Shown in pieces: positions 1 through 11,274 of a stretch of DNA of 59,822 nt (its first letter is position 1; each line of letters begins with the position of its first letter). The position numbers and the translations under genes were made by a program. Origin of the DNA: Nemertoderma westbladi (lineage: Eukaryota; Xenacoelomorpha; Nemertodermatida; Nemertodermatidae); NCBI GenBank assembly GCA_032718475.1, contig JAUCBJ010005285.1:1-59822 (forward strand). Reading direction: 5' to 3'. A model generated the notes under the pieces. The model had not been told where the DNA came from, did no database searches, and worked only from the letters and a program-made list of their open reading frames with translations.

Positions 1-1250
1 AAAATTCGCGTGACATACTTTATGAACGCCCCCATAGGCCATTAAATCGATGAAATGATCACTACATTGATGTGAAGTTGCATTTTTCCTATATTTTTGG
101 CATCCACAGCCTGGATTTTTCGTCCATTTTTTAATGAAATTCACTGAAATTTGGTAACAATATATCTAGTGGTATATTTTAACACATTCTTGAAAAAAAA
201 CATCGCAAATTTTTTTGGAATTTTTATGAAAAATAGCGGTTTTGTGCAATGTAAAAATTAATTGCGGATAATGTGACATAAGTACCTGACTTTCAATTCT
301 TGCATGTATATTGGTGGTGGCAAATTCAATGGTAATGAAATTGAGGTGATACAAGTAATGCAACTACCATTTTCCGTGCGGGCACCAAAAAGTGGGTGCA
401 GCACGAAATTTCCAAAATTTTTTGTTTTGAAATATTCATTTTATGTAAATTCTAATATAGCAATTATTCGAGTGAGAAAGGGGGGGGGGGGGGGGGGGGG
501 GGCTGAACGCATATCCCATCTCAGATAAATATAATTTCGGGCAAAATAAAATACCGTAAATTATTCTAAGCCGGGTCGATAGTAAATGGAAGGAAGGGTC
601 AGGGTCTGAATGAACGCCAATGAAATAATTGCTGATGCTGACTAATACAAATAGTGTTGTTGATACTTTGGTAATAGGTTTTCTTGTCTGCAGGATAGAT
701 TATTGATGGACCTGCAAGCTAGAAGTGGACAACTTCGAAATTGACTTGTTACCTGTCACATTACAGTTTTTATACATTGATATGCAAACACAGTGTTTGT
801 CTGTGGAGACTGTAGTAGACTTACTACTATAACTAATATAATATGTTATCTCCTCCGTATCTTTGAATGCGTTACTCGGATGAACTCCATTTTATTACCA
901 TTCATTCACAATCACAGAAAACCTTGAAATCACAGGAATATAGATCATACAATGAATATTTAAAAAATAAATTTTGAAAATTTTGAGCAGCGGATGCACC
1001 CACTTTTCGTGCACGCGCGAATAATGGTAATTGCGTTACTCCTATGAACTTAAAACTAAAAAAAACTAAAAATTCCAAATCCATTGAATTCGCGATCACA
1101 GAAAACCTATAAATCGCGGGAATACAGGTCAAATAATGATAATTTCGAAACAATCATATGTTGAAAATTTCGTGTAGCTCACCCAATTTTGGTGCCCCCA
1201 CGAAAAATACCTGTTAGGCCTCTGAACTAAACTTTAGATATATTGTACTC
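1..1250. repeat. Dispersed AT-rich repeat region, no gene
   Basis: No coding region is supported here. Words such as GGGTGCAGCACGAAAT (about 393) and a reverse-oriented relative near 985-1,015 resemble the palindrome-centred units at 17.2-18.0 kb, so this is probably an older, scattered copy of that family. The phrase 'cacagaaaacct..aaatc.cggaataca' recurs at about 913 and 1,098, which indicates a diverged ~185-bp internal duplication. Short ORFs in the stretch have no recognisable domains. Confidence 0.5.
480..502. repeat. Poly-G tract, 23 bases
   Basis: An uninterrupted run of 23 G. It is one of several long G/C homopolymers in the window. Exact length is unreliable in assembled sequence. 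Confidence 0.9.
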
Positions 1251-1454
1251 AACTCCACATCCAAAAAAATGGATATAGAATAGGATTTGTAAGGTTTGGG
1301 GTAACTTTATAATTTACTCTATAATTTTGAATGAATTATTAATAATTATGAATTTTTTGTTTTCAAAATACATTTGAGAAAAAGTCAAGAATTTCCAAGG
1401 TCTTCCTCTAACCTTGTTAGAAATGCCAGCGGCTTTATAATGGCCTGGGCGGAT

Positions 1455-1455
<1 letters not shown>

Positions 1456-1494
<39 letters not shown>
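1456..1494. repeat. Poly-C tract, 39 bases
   Basis: An uninterrupted run of 39 C lying directly beside the broken end of the reverse-transcriptase fragment at 1,500. The tract may mark a truncation junction or an assembly seam. Confidence 0.9.
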
Positions 1495-1499
1495 TAGGG

Positions 1500-1815
1500 T
1501 AGATAGGGTTAAAGTGGTATCATCAGCAAATAGAGTTACCAGTAAAGATGTGCAACTATGCAGGTCAATTATATAAAGTAAGAACAAAATAGGTCCAAGC
1601 ACTGAACCTTGATGGACTCCTCAAGCTATGGACCTAAGGGATGACATTATGTTATCTATCGAGACTTGTTGTTGGCGGTTATGGAAATAATCAGAAAAGA
1701 GAGAAAGTGGTGTTCCACGAATGGATTTTTTAAATAAGAATTGAATGATCAAGAGTATCGAATGGCTCCTTTTCATTGAACATCCATTTCTTAGATAGTT
1801 TTGCCATGTATGGGT
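1500..1815 (-). pseudogene. Non-LTR retrotransposon reverse-transcriptase fragment
   Basis: Read on the minus strand, the segment gives a reverse-transcriptase palm: a GVHQGSVLGPILFLLYI block (motif B) followed by LVTLFADDTTL (motif C, catalytic FADD), preceded by a stretch reading IRGTPLSLFSDYF. An in-frame stop lies just before the GVHQG block. Only about 100 codons remain, and the copy is cut at the poly-C tract at 1,494. The motif spacing fits CR1/L2/jockey-type elements, and it belongs to a different family from the large copies at 37-39.5 kb and 43.9-46.7 kb. It is a dead remnant. Confidence 0.8.
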
Positions 1816-2950
1816 TGTAGCAGTGTCACTGTTACGTCAAAATTTATTTGGCCAGGTTGAAATAACTGCCATATCCCATAACGTGACGGGCAGTCCCATA
1901 CTTGTCATTGTGTTGGAGGCCGAAGTTAATCATGGTTTAAGCAATTAATTACTTACATTTAATTAATGGTTGGGGCTTACCAGTCACAGGTGAACTGTAA
2001 CCTGCTCTTTCCCCATAATTGACAATATACCAAATTTATTTATTACCAAATTAACTATTTGTGGAAAGGGTTTTGAGATTGGGACCTTAGTTGAGAGTGG
2101 AATGGAAGTTGGGAATGGAACAGGAGGTGGCAGTGGGAAGGACGATCAACTATGGAGTTAAATTCTAGTGCGGAGGAGTTGTTTGAAGAATTTTATGATT
2201 TGTTTTAATTGAAAAATAAATGTTATCAAAAATTATAATAATCGGTTTCAATACCAAATCAATATGTCCCATGCCATACATGACATCAAAAACTGTATAT
2301 TTTACATTTTCAAATTAATTTTTTGATATAAAATAACATGTGCAACAGTTTTGTGTATCACATTGTTATTGACATGAAAAGATCTATTAAGCCCCTCTTT
2401 TCACGGCAAAGTTTCCCAGAAAGTGAAACTTTATGTTGTTGTCTTCATTTCAAATTTAAACTCCAACTTCTACTTCAAATTTTTAAGAATATGGACATGA
2501 GTACGAAATTTTTTTTATAAATTTCCAATACGTGACATAAATTTATTCTCAATTTTTGTATTTCGGAATGTTTCTCTCAACAACGCCCAATACATTTTTG
2601 GGGCACTTTCTGGATTGTCCACAATCTTCTAAGACTGACAGGTTATGGATTACCTAACATGATAAACTTATCATTCGAAGTCAAGAGGTTAAGAACAGTT
2701 CGACTGTACTTGTAGAACATAATAGGACCGAGCATGGCCTATATGCGATAGATAAGCTTAGTTACATTAGAGGCTCTCCCCTTATGCTGCTTCGCTATTT
2801 CAATCACAGAGAATAAAAAGCTCCACAGCCAAGGCTCTTCATCCGCTCTTGTTTTATACGATAATGTTGAACTCGCTCCCTCACAATTGGCTACACTTTC
2901 GCCAAGAATCAAGTATGTATGGATTTATTATTGGTGGACGAACTAAACTT
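1816..2950. other. Intergenic region upstream of the peptide gene
   Basis: No gene recognised. A copy of the dispersed module containing GTAACCTGCTC lies near 1,995-2,030. The remainder is AT-rich with no ORF of interest; the 60-codon frame at 2,338 shows no domain. The last few hundred bases probably hold the control region of the precursor gene at 3,096. Confidence 0.4.
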
Positions 2951-2976
2951 GCTTGCAAGCGCATCGGTTATAGGAG

Positions 2977-2983
2977 TATAAAG
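2977..2983 (+). promoter_or_regulatory. Possible TATA box of the SNWK precursor gene
   Basis: TATAAAG lies 119 bases upstream of the ATG at 3,096. With normal TATA-to-start spacing, transcription would begin near 3,008, giving a 5' leader of about 90 nt. A second, weaker candidate (TTTTATAC) is at 2,852. Assigned by position and motif only. Confidence 0.35.
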
Positions 2984-3095
2984 ATTAAATACAATATGTT
3001 TTTTATGCTGATTTCATTTTAACTTAAAAGTTGTTTAAAATATTGTAATTTTGTTGTTTTACACGTGATATTTCGGTTATTTGGACTCTCGAGAA

Positions 3096-3374
3096 ATGCA
3101 ACTAGGTAGTTTCGTTGTGTTACTGGCGGTTGTTTTGTTGGTTGCTCGGGTAAGCGGGTCTTTAGAGGAATATGTCGACTCCAACGAGCCCTCCAGAGAG
3201 TTGTACGACAAGCGCTCCAACTGGAAGACGCGATTCGACTGGTTTAACAAGCGCTCCAACTGGAAGAGCCGTCTGCAATGGATGCGAGGAGCGATGAAAA
3301 AATCCAACTGGAAGAATCGACTGCAATGGATGAATCCGAGGAACATCAAACTCATCCCATCCCCGGATTCATAG
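3096..3374 (+). CDS. Secreted precursor with three SNWK peptides
   Basis: A 92-residue, cysteine-free precursor. Residues 1-22 are a clear signal peptide (hydrophobic core FVVLLAVVLLVA, small residues at SGS). After an acidic spacer ending DKR (38-40) come three related peptides: SNWKTRFDWFN (41-51), then KR; SNWKSRLQWMRGAM (54-67), then KK; and a third starting SNWKNRLQWM (70) that runs to the end without another dibasic site. The shared pattern is S-N-W-K-x-R-[FL]-x-W-[FM]. No glycine precedes the dibasic sites, so C-terminal amidation is not predicted. The ATG at 3,096 is chosen because it directly starts the signal peptide and has a purine at -3; an in-frame TTG 15 bases earlier is not a plausible start. 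The architecture is that of a neuropeptide or secreted host-defence peptide precursor. I do not recognise the peptide family. Confidence 0.8.
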   Translation: MQLGSFVVLLAVVLLVARVSGSLEEYVDSNEPSRELYDKRSNWKTRFDWFNKRSNWKSRLQWMRGAMKKSNWKNRLQWMNPRNIKLIPSPDS

Positions 3375-3547
3375 ACCCTTGGGGTATATCATGGTACTGC
3401 TCTATATCACTGAAGTAGAACCTTGAAGTATATTGCTGACTGCTCCAAACTAAATGGGTTTATCCACCTTACTCTTGCTGGGTATATGTGTTTGCGATGA
3501 TGTCGCATGGTGTTATTTCTGTCTGGTCGTAAAAAGTTAATGATGTT

Positions 3548-3553
3548 AATAAA
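3548..3553 (+). promoter_or_regulatory. Poly(A) signal of the SNWK precursor gene
   Basis: AATAAA located 174 bases after the stop codon at 3,374. It is the first canonical signal downstream, so the gene is probably a single exon with a short 3' untranslated region. Confidence 0.6.
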
Positions 3554-4169
3554 TAATTTTGAAGTTAGTAAAACAAACAATTTTTGTATTTGTGCATTAG
3601 TTGTCCAAATAGTGAAATAAACCTAGTGGGTATATCTATTAAGGATGCCCTAGTAAATTACACTATTTTTGGACTCAATTTTCCTACTCTCTCCCCTCTG
3701 TCCTATTATGTTGGGATTTTGACCCGTCCAATCCTCCATCACCCATACCAAATATTTAATAATATAATGGGTCAGCTCTTTTCAAGATCGCAATTATATC
3801 ACTCTAAATTGTGAGATTAATGTGTGAAAAATGCCTGTACTTTCAACTGCAAAATACAAAATTACAGATATCAAGTCAGAAGTGTAATAATATATCATAA
3901 GAAAACCCGGAAGACCTATCGAACTAGCTAGATTTTGATTACAGGCCCTATTACAGGGCGAACGTCGTATGCCTGTAATTCGAATCAGGGCACCTTGTTA
4001 CTCCTTATTCAATTGTTTCTAGCCCAACAACAATTACCTGGAAATATAATTATCTCAAAAACATCACTTTTGTTTATATATTTTATTTCATTTCATTTGT
4101 ATTTAATCAAATAAAATTGACATTATTGTTGACATTATGAAATAAAAGTGCTCAGCGCGAATATAATTT
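3554..4169. other. Intergenic, no feature recognised
   Basis: AT-rich sequence between the precursor gene and the first long array. The ORF at 3,584 shows no domain and has low-complexity composition. No repeat or RNA gene was recognised. Confidence 0.5.
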
Positions 4170-7100
4170 CTACCCTTTAGGTTCGGTGGGTATACTTTTC
4201 CTACCATTTGGGTTCGGCGGGTTTACTTTTCCTACCCTTTAGGTTCGGTGGGTTTACTTTTTCTACCCGGTGGGTTCGGTGGGTTTACTTTTCCTGCCCT
4301 TTGGGTTTGTTGGGTTTACTTTTCCTATCCGTTGGGTTTGGTGGGTATACTTTTCCTATCCGTTGGGTTCGGTGGGTTTACTTTTCCTATCCTTTGGGTT
4401 CGGAGGGTATACTTTTCCTATCCTTTGGGTTCGGTGGGTTTACTTTTCCTATCCGTTGGGTTTGGTGGGTATACTTTTCCTATCCTTTGGGTTCGGTGGG
4501 TATACTTTTCCTACCATTTGGGTTCGGCGGGTTTACTTTTCCTACCCTTTAGGTTCGGTGGGTTTACTTTTTCTACCCGGTGGGTTCGGTGGGTTTACTT
4601 TTCCTGCCCTTTGGGTTTGTTGGGTTTACTTTTCCTATCCGTTGGGTTTGGTGGGTATACTTTTCCTATCCGTTGGGTTCGGTGGGTTTACTTTTCCTAT
4701 CCTTTGGGTTCGGTGGGTTTACTTTTCCTATCCGTTGGGTTTGGTGGGTATACTTTTCCTATCCTTTGGGTTCGGTGGGTTTACTTTTCCTATCCTTTGG
4801 GTTCGGTGGGTTTACCTTTCCTAACCTCTGGGTTCGGTTGGTTTACCTTTCCTATCCGTTGGGTTCGGTGGGTTTACTTTTCCTACCCTTTAGGTTCGGT
4901 GGGTTTACTTTTTCTACCCGGTGGGTTCGGTGGGTTTACTTTTCCTGCCCTTTGGGTTTGTTGGGTTTACTTTTCCTATCCGTTGGGTTCGGTGGGTATA
5001 CTTGTCCTATCCGTTGGGTTCGGTGGGTTTACTTTTCCTATCCGTTTTTTTATTGGGTTTACTTTTCCTGCCATTTGGGTTCGGTGGGTTTACCTTTCCT
5101 ACCCTTTGGGTTCGGTGGGTTTACTTTTCCTATCCGTTGGGTTCGGTGGGTTTACTTTTCCTACCCTTTGGGTTCGGTGGGTTTACTTTTCCCATCCGTT
5201 GGGTTCGGTGGGTTTACTTTTCCTAGCCGTTGGGTTCGGTGGGTTTACTTTTCCTATCCGTTGGGTTCGGTGGGTTTACTTTTCCCATCCGTTGGGTTCG
5301 GTGGGTTTACTTTTCCTCTCCGTTGGGTTCGGTGGGTATACTTTTCCTGCCCTTTGGGTTCGGTGGGTTTACCTTTCCTACCCTTTGGGTTCGGTGGGTT
5401 TACTTTTCCTATCCGTTGGGTTCGGCGGGTTTACTTTTCCTACCCTTTGGGTTCGGTGGGTTTACTTTACATAACCTTTAGGTTCGGTGGGTTTACTTTT
5501 CCTGCCCTTTGGGTTCGGTGGGTTTACTTTTCCTACCCTTTAGGTTCGGTGGGTTTACTTTTCCTATCCGTTGGGTTCGGTGGGTTTACTTTTCCTATCT
5601 GTTGTGTTCGTTGGGTTTACTTTTCCTACCCGGTGGGTTCGGTGGGTTTACTTTTCCTATACGTTGGGTTCGTTGGGTTTACTTTTCCTACCCGGTGGGT
5701 TTACCTTTCCTACCATTTAGGTTCGGTGGGTTTACTTTTCCTATCCGTTGGGTTCGGTGGGTTTACTTTTCCTACCCTTTGGGTTCGGTGGGTTTACTTT
5801 TCCTATCCGTTGGGTTTGGCGGGTTTACTTTTCCTACCCGGTGGGTTCGGTGGGTTTACTTTTCCTACCCTTTGGGTTCGGTGGGTTTACTTTACATAAC
5901 CTTTAGGTTCGGTGGGTTTACTTTTCATGCCCTTTGGGTTCGGTGGGTTTACTTTTCCTATCCGTTGGGTACGAGGGTTTACCTTTCCTGCCCGGTGGGT
6001 TCGTTGGGTTTACTTTTCCTACCCGGTGGGTTCGGTGGGTTTACTTTTCCTATCCGTTGGGTTCGGTGGGTTTACTTTACATAACCTTTAGGTTCGGTGG
6101 GTTTACTTTTCCTGCCCTTTGGGTTCGGTGGGTTTACTTTTCCTACCCTTTAGGTTCGGTGGGTTTACTTTTCCTATCCGTTGGGTTCGGTGGGTTTACT
6201 TTTCCTACCCGGTGGGTTCGGTGGGTTTACTTTTCCTACCCTTTGGGTTCGGTGGGTTTACTTTACATAACCTTTAGGTTCGGTGGGTTTACTTTTCATG
6301 CCCTTTGGGTTCGGTGGGTTTACTTTTTCTACCCGGTGGGTTCGGTGGGTTTACTTTTCCTGCCCTTTGGGTTTGTTGGGTTTACTTTTCCTATCCGTTG
6401 GGTTTGGTGGGTATACTTTTCCTATCCGTTGGGTTCGGTGGGTTTACTTTTCCTATCCTTTGGGTTCGGAGGGTATACTTTTCCTATCCTTTGGGTTCGG
6501 TGGGTTTACTTTTCCTATCCGTTGGGTTTGGTGGGTATACTTTTCCTATCCTTTGGGTTCGGTGGGTATACTTTTCCTACCATTTGGGTTCGGCGGGTTT
6601 ACTTTTCCTACCCTTTAGGTTCGGTGGGTTTACTTTTTCTACCCGGTGGGTTCGGTGGGTTTACTTTTCCTGCCCTTTGGGTTTGTTGGGTTTACTTTTC
6701 CTATCCGTTGGGTTTGGTGGGTATACTTTTCCTATCCGTTGGGTTCGGTGGGTTTACTTTTCCTATCCTTTGGGTTCGGTGGGTTTACTTTTCCTATCCG
6801 TTGGGTTTGGTGGGTATACTTTTCCTATCCTTTGGGTTCGGTGGGTTTACTTTTCCTATCCTTTGGGTTTGGTGGGTTTACCTTTCCTAACCTCTGGGTT
6901 CGGTTGGTTTACCTTTCCTATCCGTTGGTTTCGGTGGGTTTACTTTTCCTACCCTTTAGGTTCGGTGGGTTTACTTTTTCTACCCGGTGGGTTCGGTGGG
7001 TTTACTTTTCCTGCCCTTTGGGTTTGTTGGGTTTACTTTTCCTATCCGTTGGGTTCGGTGGGTATACTTGTCCTATCCGTTGGGTTCGGTGGGTTTACTT

Positions 7101-8264
7101 TTCCTATCCGTTTTTTTATTGGGTTTACTTTTCCTGCCATTTGGGTTCGGTGGGTTTACCTTTCCTACCCTTTGGGTTCGGTGGGTTTACTTTTCCTATC
7201 CGTTGGGTTCGGTGGGTTTACTTTTCCTACCCTTTGGGTTCGGTGGGTTTACTTTTCCCATCCGTTGGGTTCGGTGGGTTTACTTTTCCTATCCGTTGGG
7301 TTCGGTGGGTTTACTTTTCCTATCCGTTGGGTTCGGTGGGTTTACTTTTCCCATCCGTTGGGTTCGGTGGGTATACTTTTCCTGCCCTTTGGGTTCGGTG
7401 GGTTTACCTTTCCTACCCTTTGGGTTCGGTGGGTTTACTTTTCCTATCCGTTGGGTTCGGCGGGTTTACTTTTCCTACCCTTTGGGTTCGGTGGGTTTAC
7501 TTTACATAACCTTTAGGTTCGGTGGGTTTACTTTTCCTGCCCTTTGGGTTCGGTGGGTTTACTTTTCCTACCCTTTAGGTTCGGTGGGTTTACTTTTCCT
7601 ATCCGTTGGGTTCGGTGGGTTTACTTTTCCTATCTGTTGTGTTCGTTGGGTTTACTTTTCCTACCCGGTGGGTTCGGTGGGTTTACTTTTCCTATACGTT
7701 GGGTTCGTTGGGTTTACTTTTCCTACCCGGTGGGTTTACCTTTCCTACCATTTAGGTTCGGTGGGTTTACTTTTCCTATCCGTTGGGTTCGGTGGGTTTA
7801 CTTTTCCTACCCTTTGGGTTCGGTGGGTTTACTTTTCCTATCCGTTGGGTTTGGCGGGTTTACTTTTCCTACCCGGTGGGTTCAGTGGGTTTACTTTTCC
7901 TACCCTTTGGGTTCGGTGGGTTTACTTTACATAACCTTTAGGTTCGGTGGGTTTACTTTTCATGCCCTTTGGGTTCGGTGGGTTTACTTTTCCTATCCGT
8001 TGGGTACGAGGGTTTACTTTTCCTGCCCGTTGGGTTCGTTGGGTTTACTTTTCCTACCCGGTGGGTTCGGTGGGTTTACTTTTCCTATCCGTTGGGTTCG
8101 GTGGGTTTACTTTACATAACCTTTAGGTTCGGTGGGTTTACTTTTCCTGCCCTTTGGGTTCGGTGGGTTTACTTTTCCTACCCTTTAGGTTCGGTGGGTT
8201 TACTTTTCCTATCCGTTGGGTTCGGTGGGTTTACTTTTCATAGCATGTGGGTTCGGTGGGTTTA
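4170..8264 (+). repeat. 31-bp tandem array, about 132 copies
   Basis: The unit is 31 bp and begins GGTTCGGTGGGTTTACTTTT, continuing with a variable CCTAYCCKTTG-like end. Variation is concentrated in the last third of the unit (CTATCCGTTG, CTACCCTTTG, CTACCCGGTG, CTGCCCTTTG) and in occasional TATAC for TTTAC. The same order of variants recurs 2,066 bp apart (for example 4,555 and 6,621), so half the array is a segmental duplicate of the other half; toward the 3' end the offset falls to 2,035, a loss of one unit. Because 31 is not a multiple of three and the unit lacks stops, all forward frames stay open for hundreds of codons; these are not genes. Confidence 0.97.
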
Positions 8265-9530
8265 TCGCCATTATTTCCTAATCGGGCCCAGATTATCGGA
8301 CATGGGTTCGACTTTGTTTCCTAATTGGGCCCGAATTATCAGACATTGGTCCGCCCTTGTTTCCTAATCGGGCCCGGATTATTAGACATTGGTTCGCCAT
8401 TATTTCCTAATCGTGCCCGGATTATTGGACATTGGTTCGCCATTATTTCCTAATCGGGCCCGGATTATCGGACATGGGTTCGACTTTGTTTCCTAATTGG
8501 GCCCGGATTATCAGACATTGGTTCGCCCTTGTATGGCCCATATTATCGGCCATTGGATCGCCCTTGTTTCCTAATCAGGACCGGATTATTGGACAATGGT
8601 TCGTCCTTATTTCCTATTCAGGCCCAGATTATCAGACATTGGTTTGCCCCTGTTTCCTAAGTCGGGCCCGGATTATTGGACCTTGGTTCGCCATTGTTTT
8701 CTAAGTCCAGCCCACATTATCGGACTTTATTGTTTCCTAATTGGGCCCGGATTATCAGACATTGGTTTGCCCTTGTATGGCCCATATTATCGGCCATTGA
8801 TTCGCCCTTGTTTCCTAATCGGGCCCGGATTATTGGACAATGGTTTGCCCCTGTTTCCTAAGTCGGGCCCGGATTATCGGACATGGGTTCGCCATTGTTT
8901 CCTAAGTCTGGCCCACATTATCGACATTGGTTCGCCCTTGTTTCCTATACAGGACCGGATTATTGGACAATGGTTCGTCCTTATTTCCTATTCAGGCCCA
9001 GATTATCAGACATTGGTTTGCCCCTGTTTCCTAAGTCGGGCCCGGATTATTGGACCTTGGTTCGCCATTGTTTTCTAAGTCCAGCCCACATTATCGGACT
9101 TTGTTTCCTTATTGGGCCCGGGTTATCAGACATTGGTTTGCCCTTGAATGGCCCATATTATCGGCCATTGATTCGCCCTTGTTTCCTAATCGGGCACGGA
9201 TTATTGGACAATGGTTTGCCCCTGTTTCCTAATTGGGCCTGGATTATCGGACATTGGTTCAGCATTGTTTCCTAATCGGGCCCGGATTATCGGACATGGG
9301 TTCGGTTCACCCTTGTTTCCTAATTGGTCCCGGATTATTGGACATTGGTTCGCCCTTGTACGGCCCTGATTATCATCCATTGGTTCGCCCTTGTTTCCTA
9401 ATTGGGCCCAGATTATCGGACAATGGTTGGCCCTTGTTTGCTATTCGGGCCCAGATTATCAGACATTGGTTTGCCCCTGTTTCCTAAGTTGGGCCCGGAT
9501 TATCGGACATGGGTTCACCATTGTTTCATT
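8265..9530 (+). repeat. 43-bp tandem array, about 29 copies
   Basis: The unit is about 43 bp and contains TTTCCTAATCGGGCCCGGAT, ATTATCGGACATTGG and TTCGCCCTTG. Copies are diverged (C/T and A/G changes, short indels, a 'GTATGGCCCATATTATCGGCC' variant class reported here as partial words only). It abuts the 31-bp array with no spacer. Long open frames through it are artefacts of the repeat. Confidence 0.95.
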
Positions 9531-10410
9531 GAAAATCGACGTAAATAACAGCTTATTGCTCCCAAAAATAAAATTACAATCTGTTCTCGTGATTTTTGTT
9601 TAATGTTTTGGTGTGAATAAAGTGCCACTGTAACCTGCTCCTCTTCCTAATTTATAATTTAACAATGAGACGAGAAATGAATTCGCCGAGATGGGATTTG
9701 CGTCGAGCCCCCCCCCCCCCCCCCCCCCCCCTCCCCTGTTTCCTTCACCGACTACTCAAGTACACATGACTTGAGAACTTCGCCGTACTGACAAAGTGTA
9801 TGTATATCTGACCGAGTTCTTTTGGGTGGCTTTCTTCCAGGGGCTGTGTGACAACATAGTGCCGCCGATCGCTAAAGGCGGGACTCAAGAAAACCTTGTA
9901 ATCAGATAAGGTGCCAAATTATCCGCGATTTAATCAAGTTATTAGCGCAATTCTCGTAATTAAAGGGTTATTGAATGGGAAGAAATCAGATGTGTTAACC
10001 TTTTTGTATGAGTGTCAATAATTAATGCCGCGTTTGACGGATGGCAGTTGCCTGTGAGTTGATATACGAATTTATAAAGTTAATTAATTATATCCGCGTT
10101 GCTACTAACTAACTGTGTTACCTCGATGGTGTTACATCGATTGCCCCAAGGTTTCTTATTTTCATTAACTCATATCCTTTTTTCTCGATCATGTCTCATT
10201 AGGAGAGACCTACAGAAACGGCCTCGCTAATTTTGTCACTTTTTCTCGCTCAGCAATAGTTTGATGGCCTTGTTACTCTAAACTTGATGACGCGTGGGTT
10301 GTCGGTGTGATGTTGATTGCCGTTTTTTTGATGTATAAAAGCAGACAACTGAATACATACAACTGTATTATTTAGTAAACTAGTTTATGACTCTACAGAA
10401 CTTTATAGAT
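9531..10410. other. Non-coding stretch with poly-C and a dispersed-module copy
   Basis: A copy of the dispersed module (TGTAACCTGCTCCTCTTCC) lies at 9,628-9,650, directly after the 43-bp array. A poly-C run of 24 is at 9,708-9,731. The rest is unique-looking AT-rich sequence with no ORF of interest. Confidence 0.5.
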
Positions 10411-10450
10411 ACTAGAAAGCCTGTGGCCATTCGGGCCACAGCTTTCTAGT
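10411..10450. repeat. Short hairpin
   Basis: ACTAGAAAG-C-CTGTGGCC, a short loop, then GGCCACAG-CTTTCTAGT. The arms (17 bp) are perfect except for one bulged C. It sits at the start of the quasi-tandem repeat block that follows and may be the end structure of that element. Confidence 0.8.
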
Positions 10451-10559
10451 GCACGTGCAGGGGAAATATGAATATGTGTGGAGAAATGTGTCGCAGATTG
10501 GAGAACTTACATCGAAACAGACACCATCATAAAATAAAACACCGCCCCATAGGAGATAA

Positions 10560-11270
10560 CTGTTTCAACTTTAGCTTCAGGGTTATTGTAAATAATATAA
10601 TTTCGAGAAAATGATCACTTTCGGACATTTTACCCTCTACCTGCAGACAGCGACTGGTGAAATGCAGATGGCGCTGCATTTCTGTAAAGATGGAGTTTAT
10701 GGTGAAGGTGAAGTAAGATGCATGCATGTCAAGTTTCAGCTTAAACAGTAAATATGTAAATAACAAAATTTCGAGAAAATGTTCACTTTCAGACATTTCG
10801 TCCTCTAGCTGAAGACTGGGGAATTATAGATGACTCAGGGACTCCGTAAAGATTAAGCCTATGCTGTAGTAGATACCTACCAAGTTTCAGCTGAAAAGAA
10901 TTAAAATCAACCAAATGAGATCAGGTTTTCACTATCAGACAATTCGCCCTCTAGCGGCAGACGGGGGAACTGTATGCGACTCTTAAGACTCCGTAAAGAT
11001 ATAGCTTATGCTGTAATATATGCCTACCAAGTTCCAGTTTAAACGGATTGTAAATAACAAAGTTAGAGAATATTTTTCACTTAAGACAATTCACCCTCTA
11101 GCGGCAGATGGTGGAACTTCAGGCGGCTCTGAATATTACGTAGCAACGAGTTAGGGCAAGACCTTTCTAACAAGCTATAGTAAGCGAGATTTCATCGAGA
11201 TGGGTTTGATTGTATAGCTGATGACAAACAGACACACAGACAATTGATTTTTATATACCGGTATATTAGA
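10560..11270 (+). repeat. Diverged ~155-bp quasi-tandem repeats, about 4 units
   Basis: Each unit carries an 'aaatTTCGAGAAAATG.TCACTTTC' block, then GACATTTCGYCCTCTAGC, CAGACKGGGGAACT, a GTAAAGAT block and CAAGTTTCAGYTTAAA. Units start near 10,590, 10,755, 10,900 and 11,050. Reverse-strand relatives occur at about 50,075-50,160 and 51,490-51,540, so this is a dispersed family. The block ends with repeated CAGACACAC and an AT-rich tail (TATTAGATTAGATAA). Confidence 0.7.
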
Positions 11271-11274
11271 TTAG

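Noticed and set aside
3077-3355. Minus-strand 92-codon frame opposite the SNWK precursor
   Set aside because: Antisense shadow; it lacks a signal peptide and domain, while the plus strand has a full precursor architecture and a poly(A) signal.
4208-8367. Long open frames (up to 439 codons) over the 31-bp array
   Set aside because: All forward frames are open because the stop-free 31-bp unit cycles through the phases; the same low-complexity peptide appears in each frame.
8432-9603. Open frames over the 43-bp array
   Set aside because: Repeat translations, overlapping in several frames.
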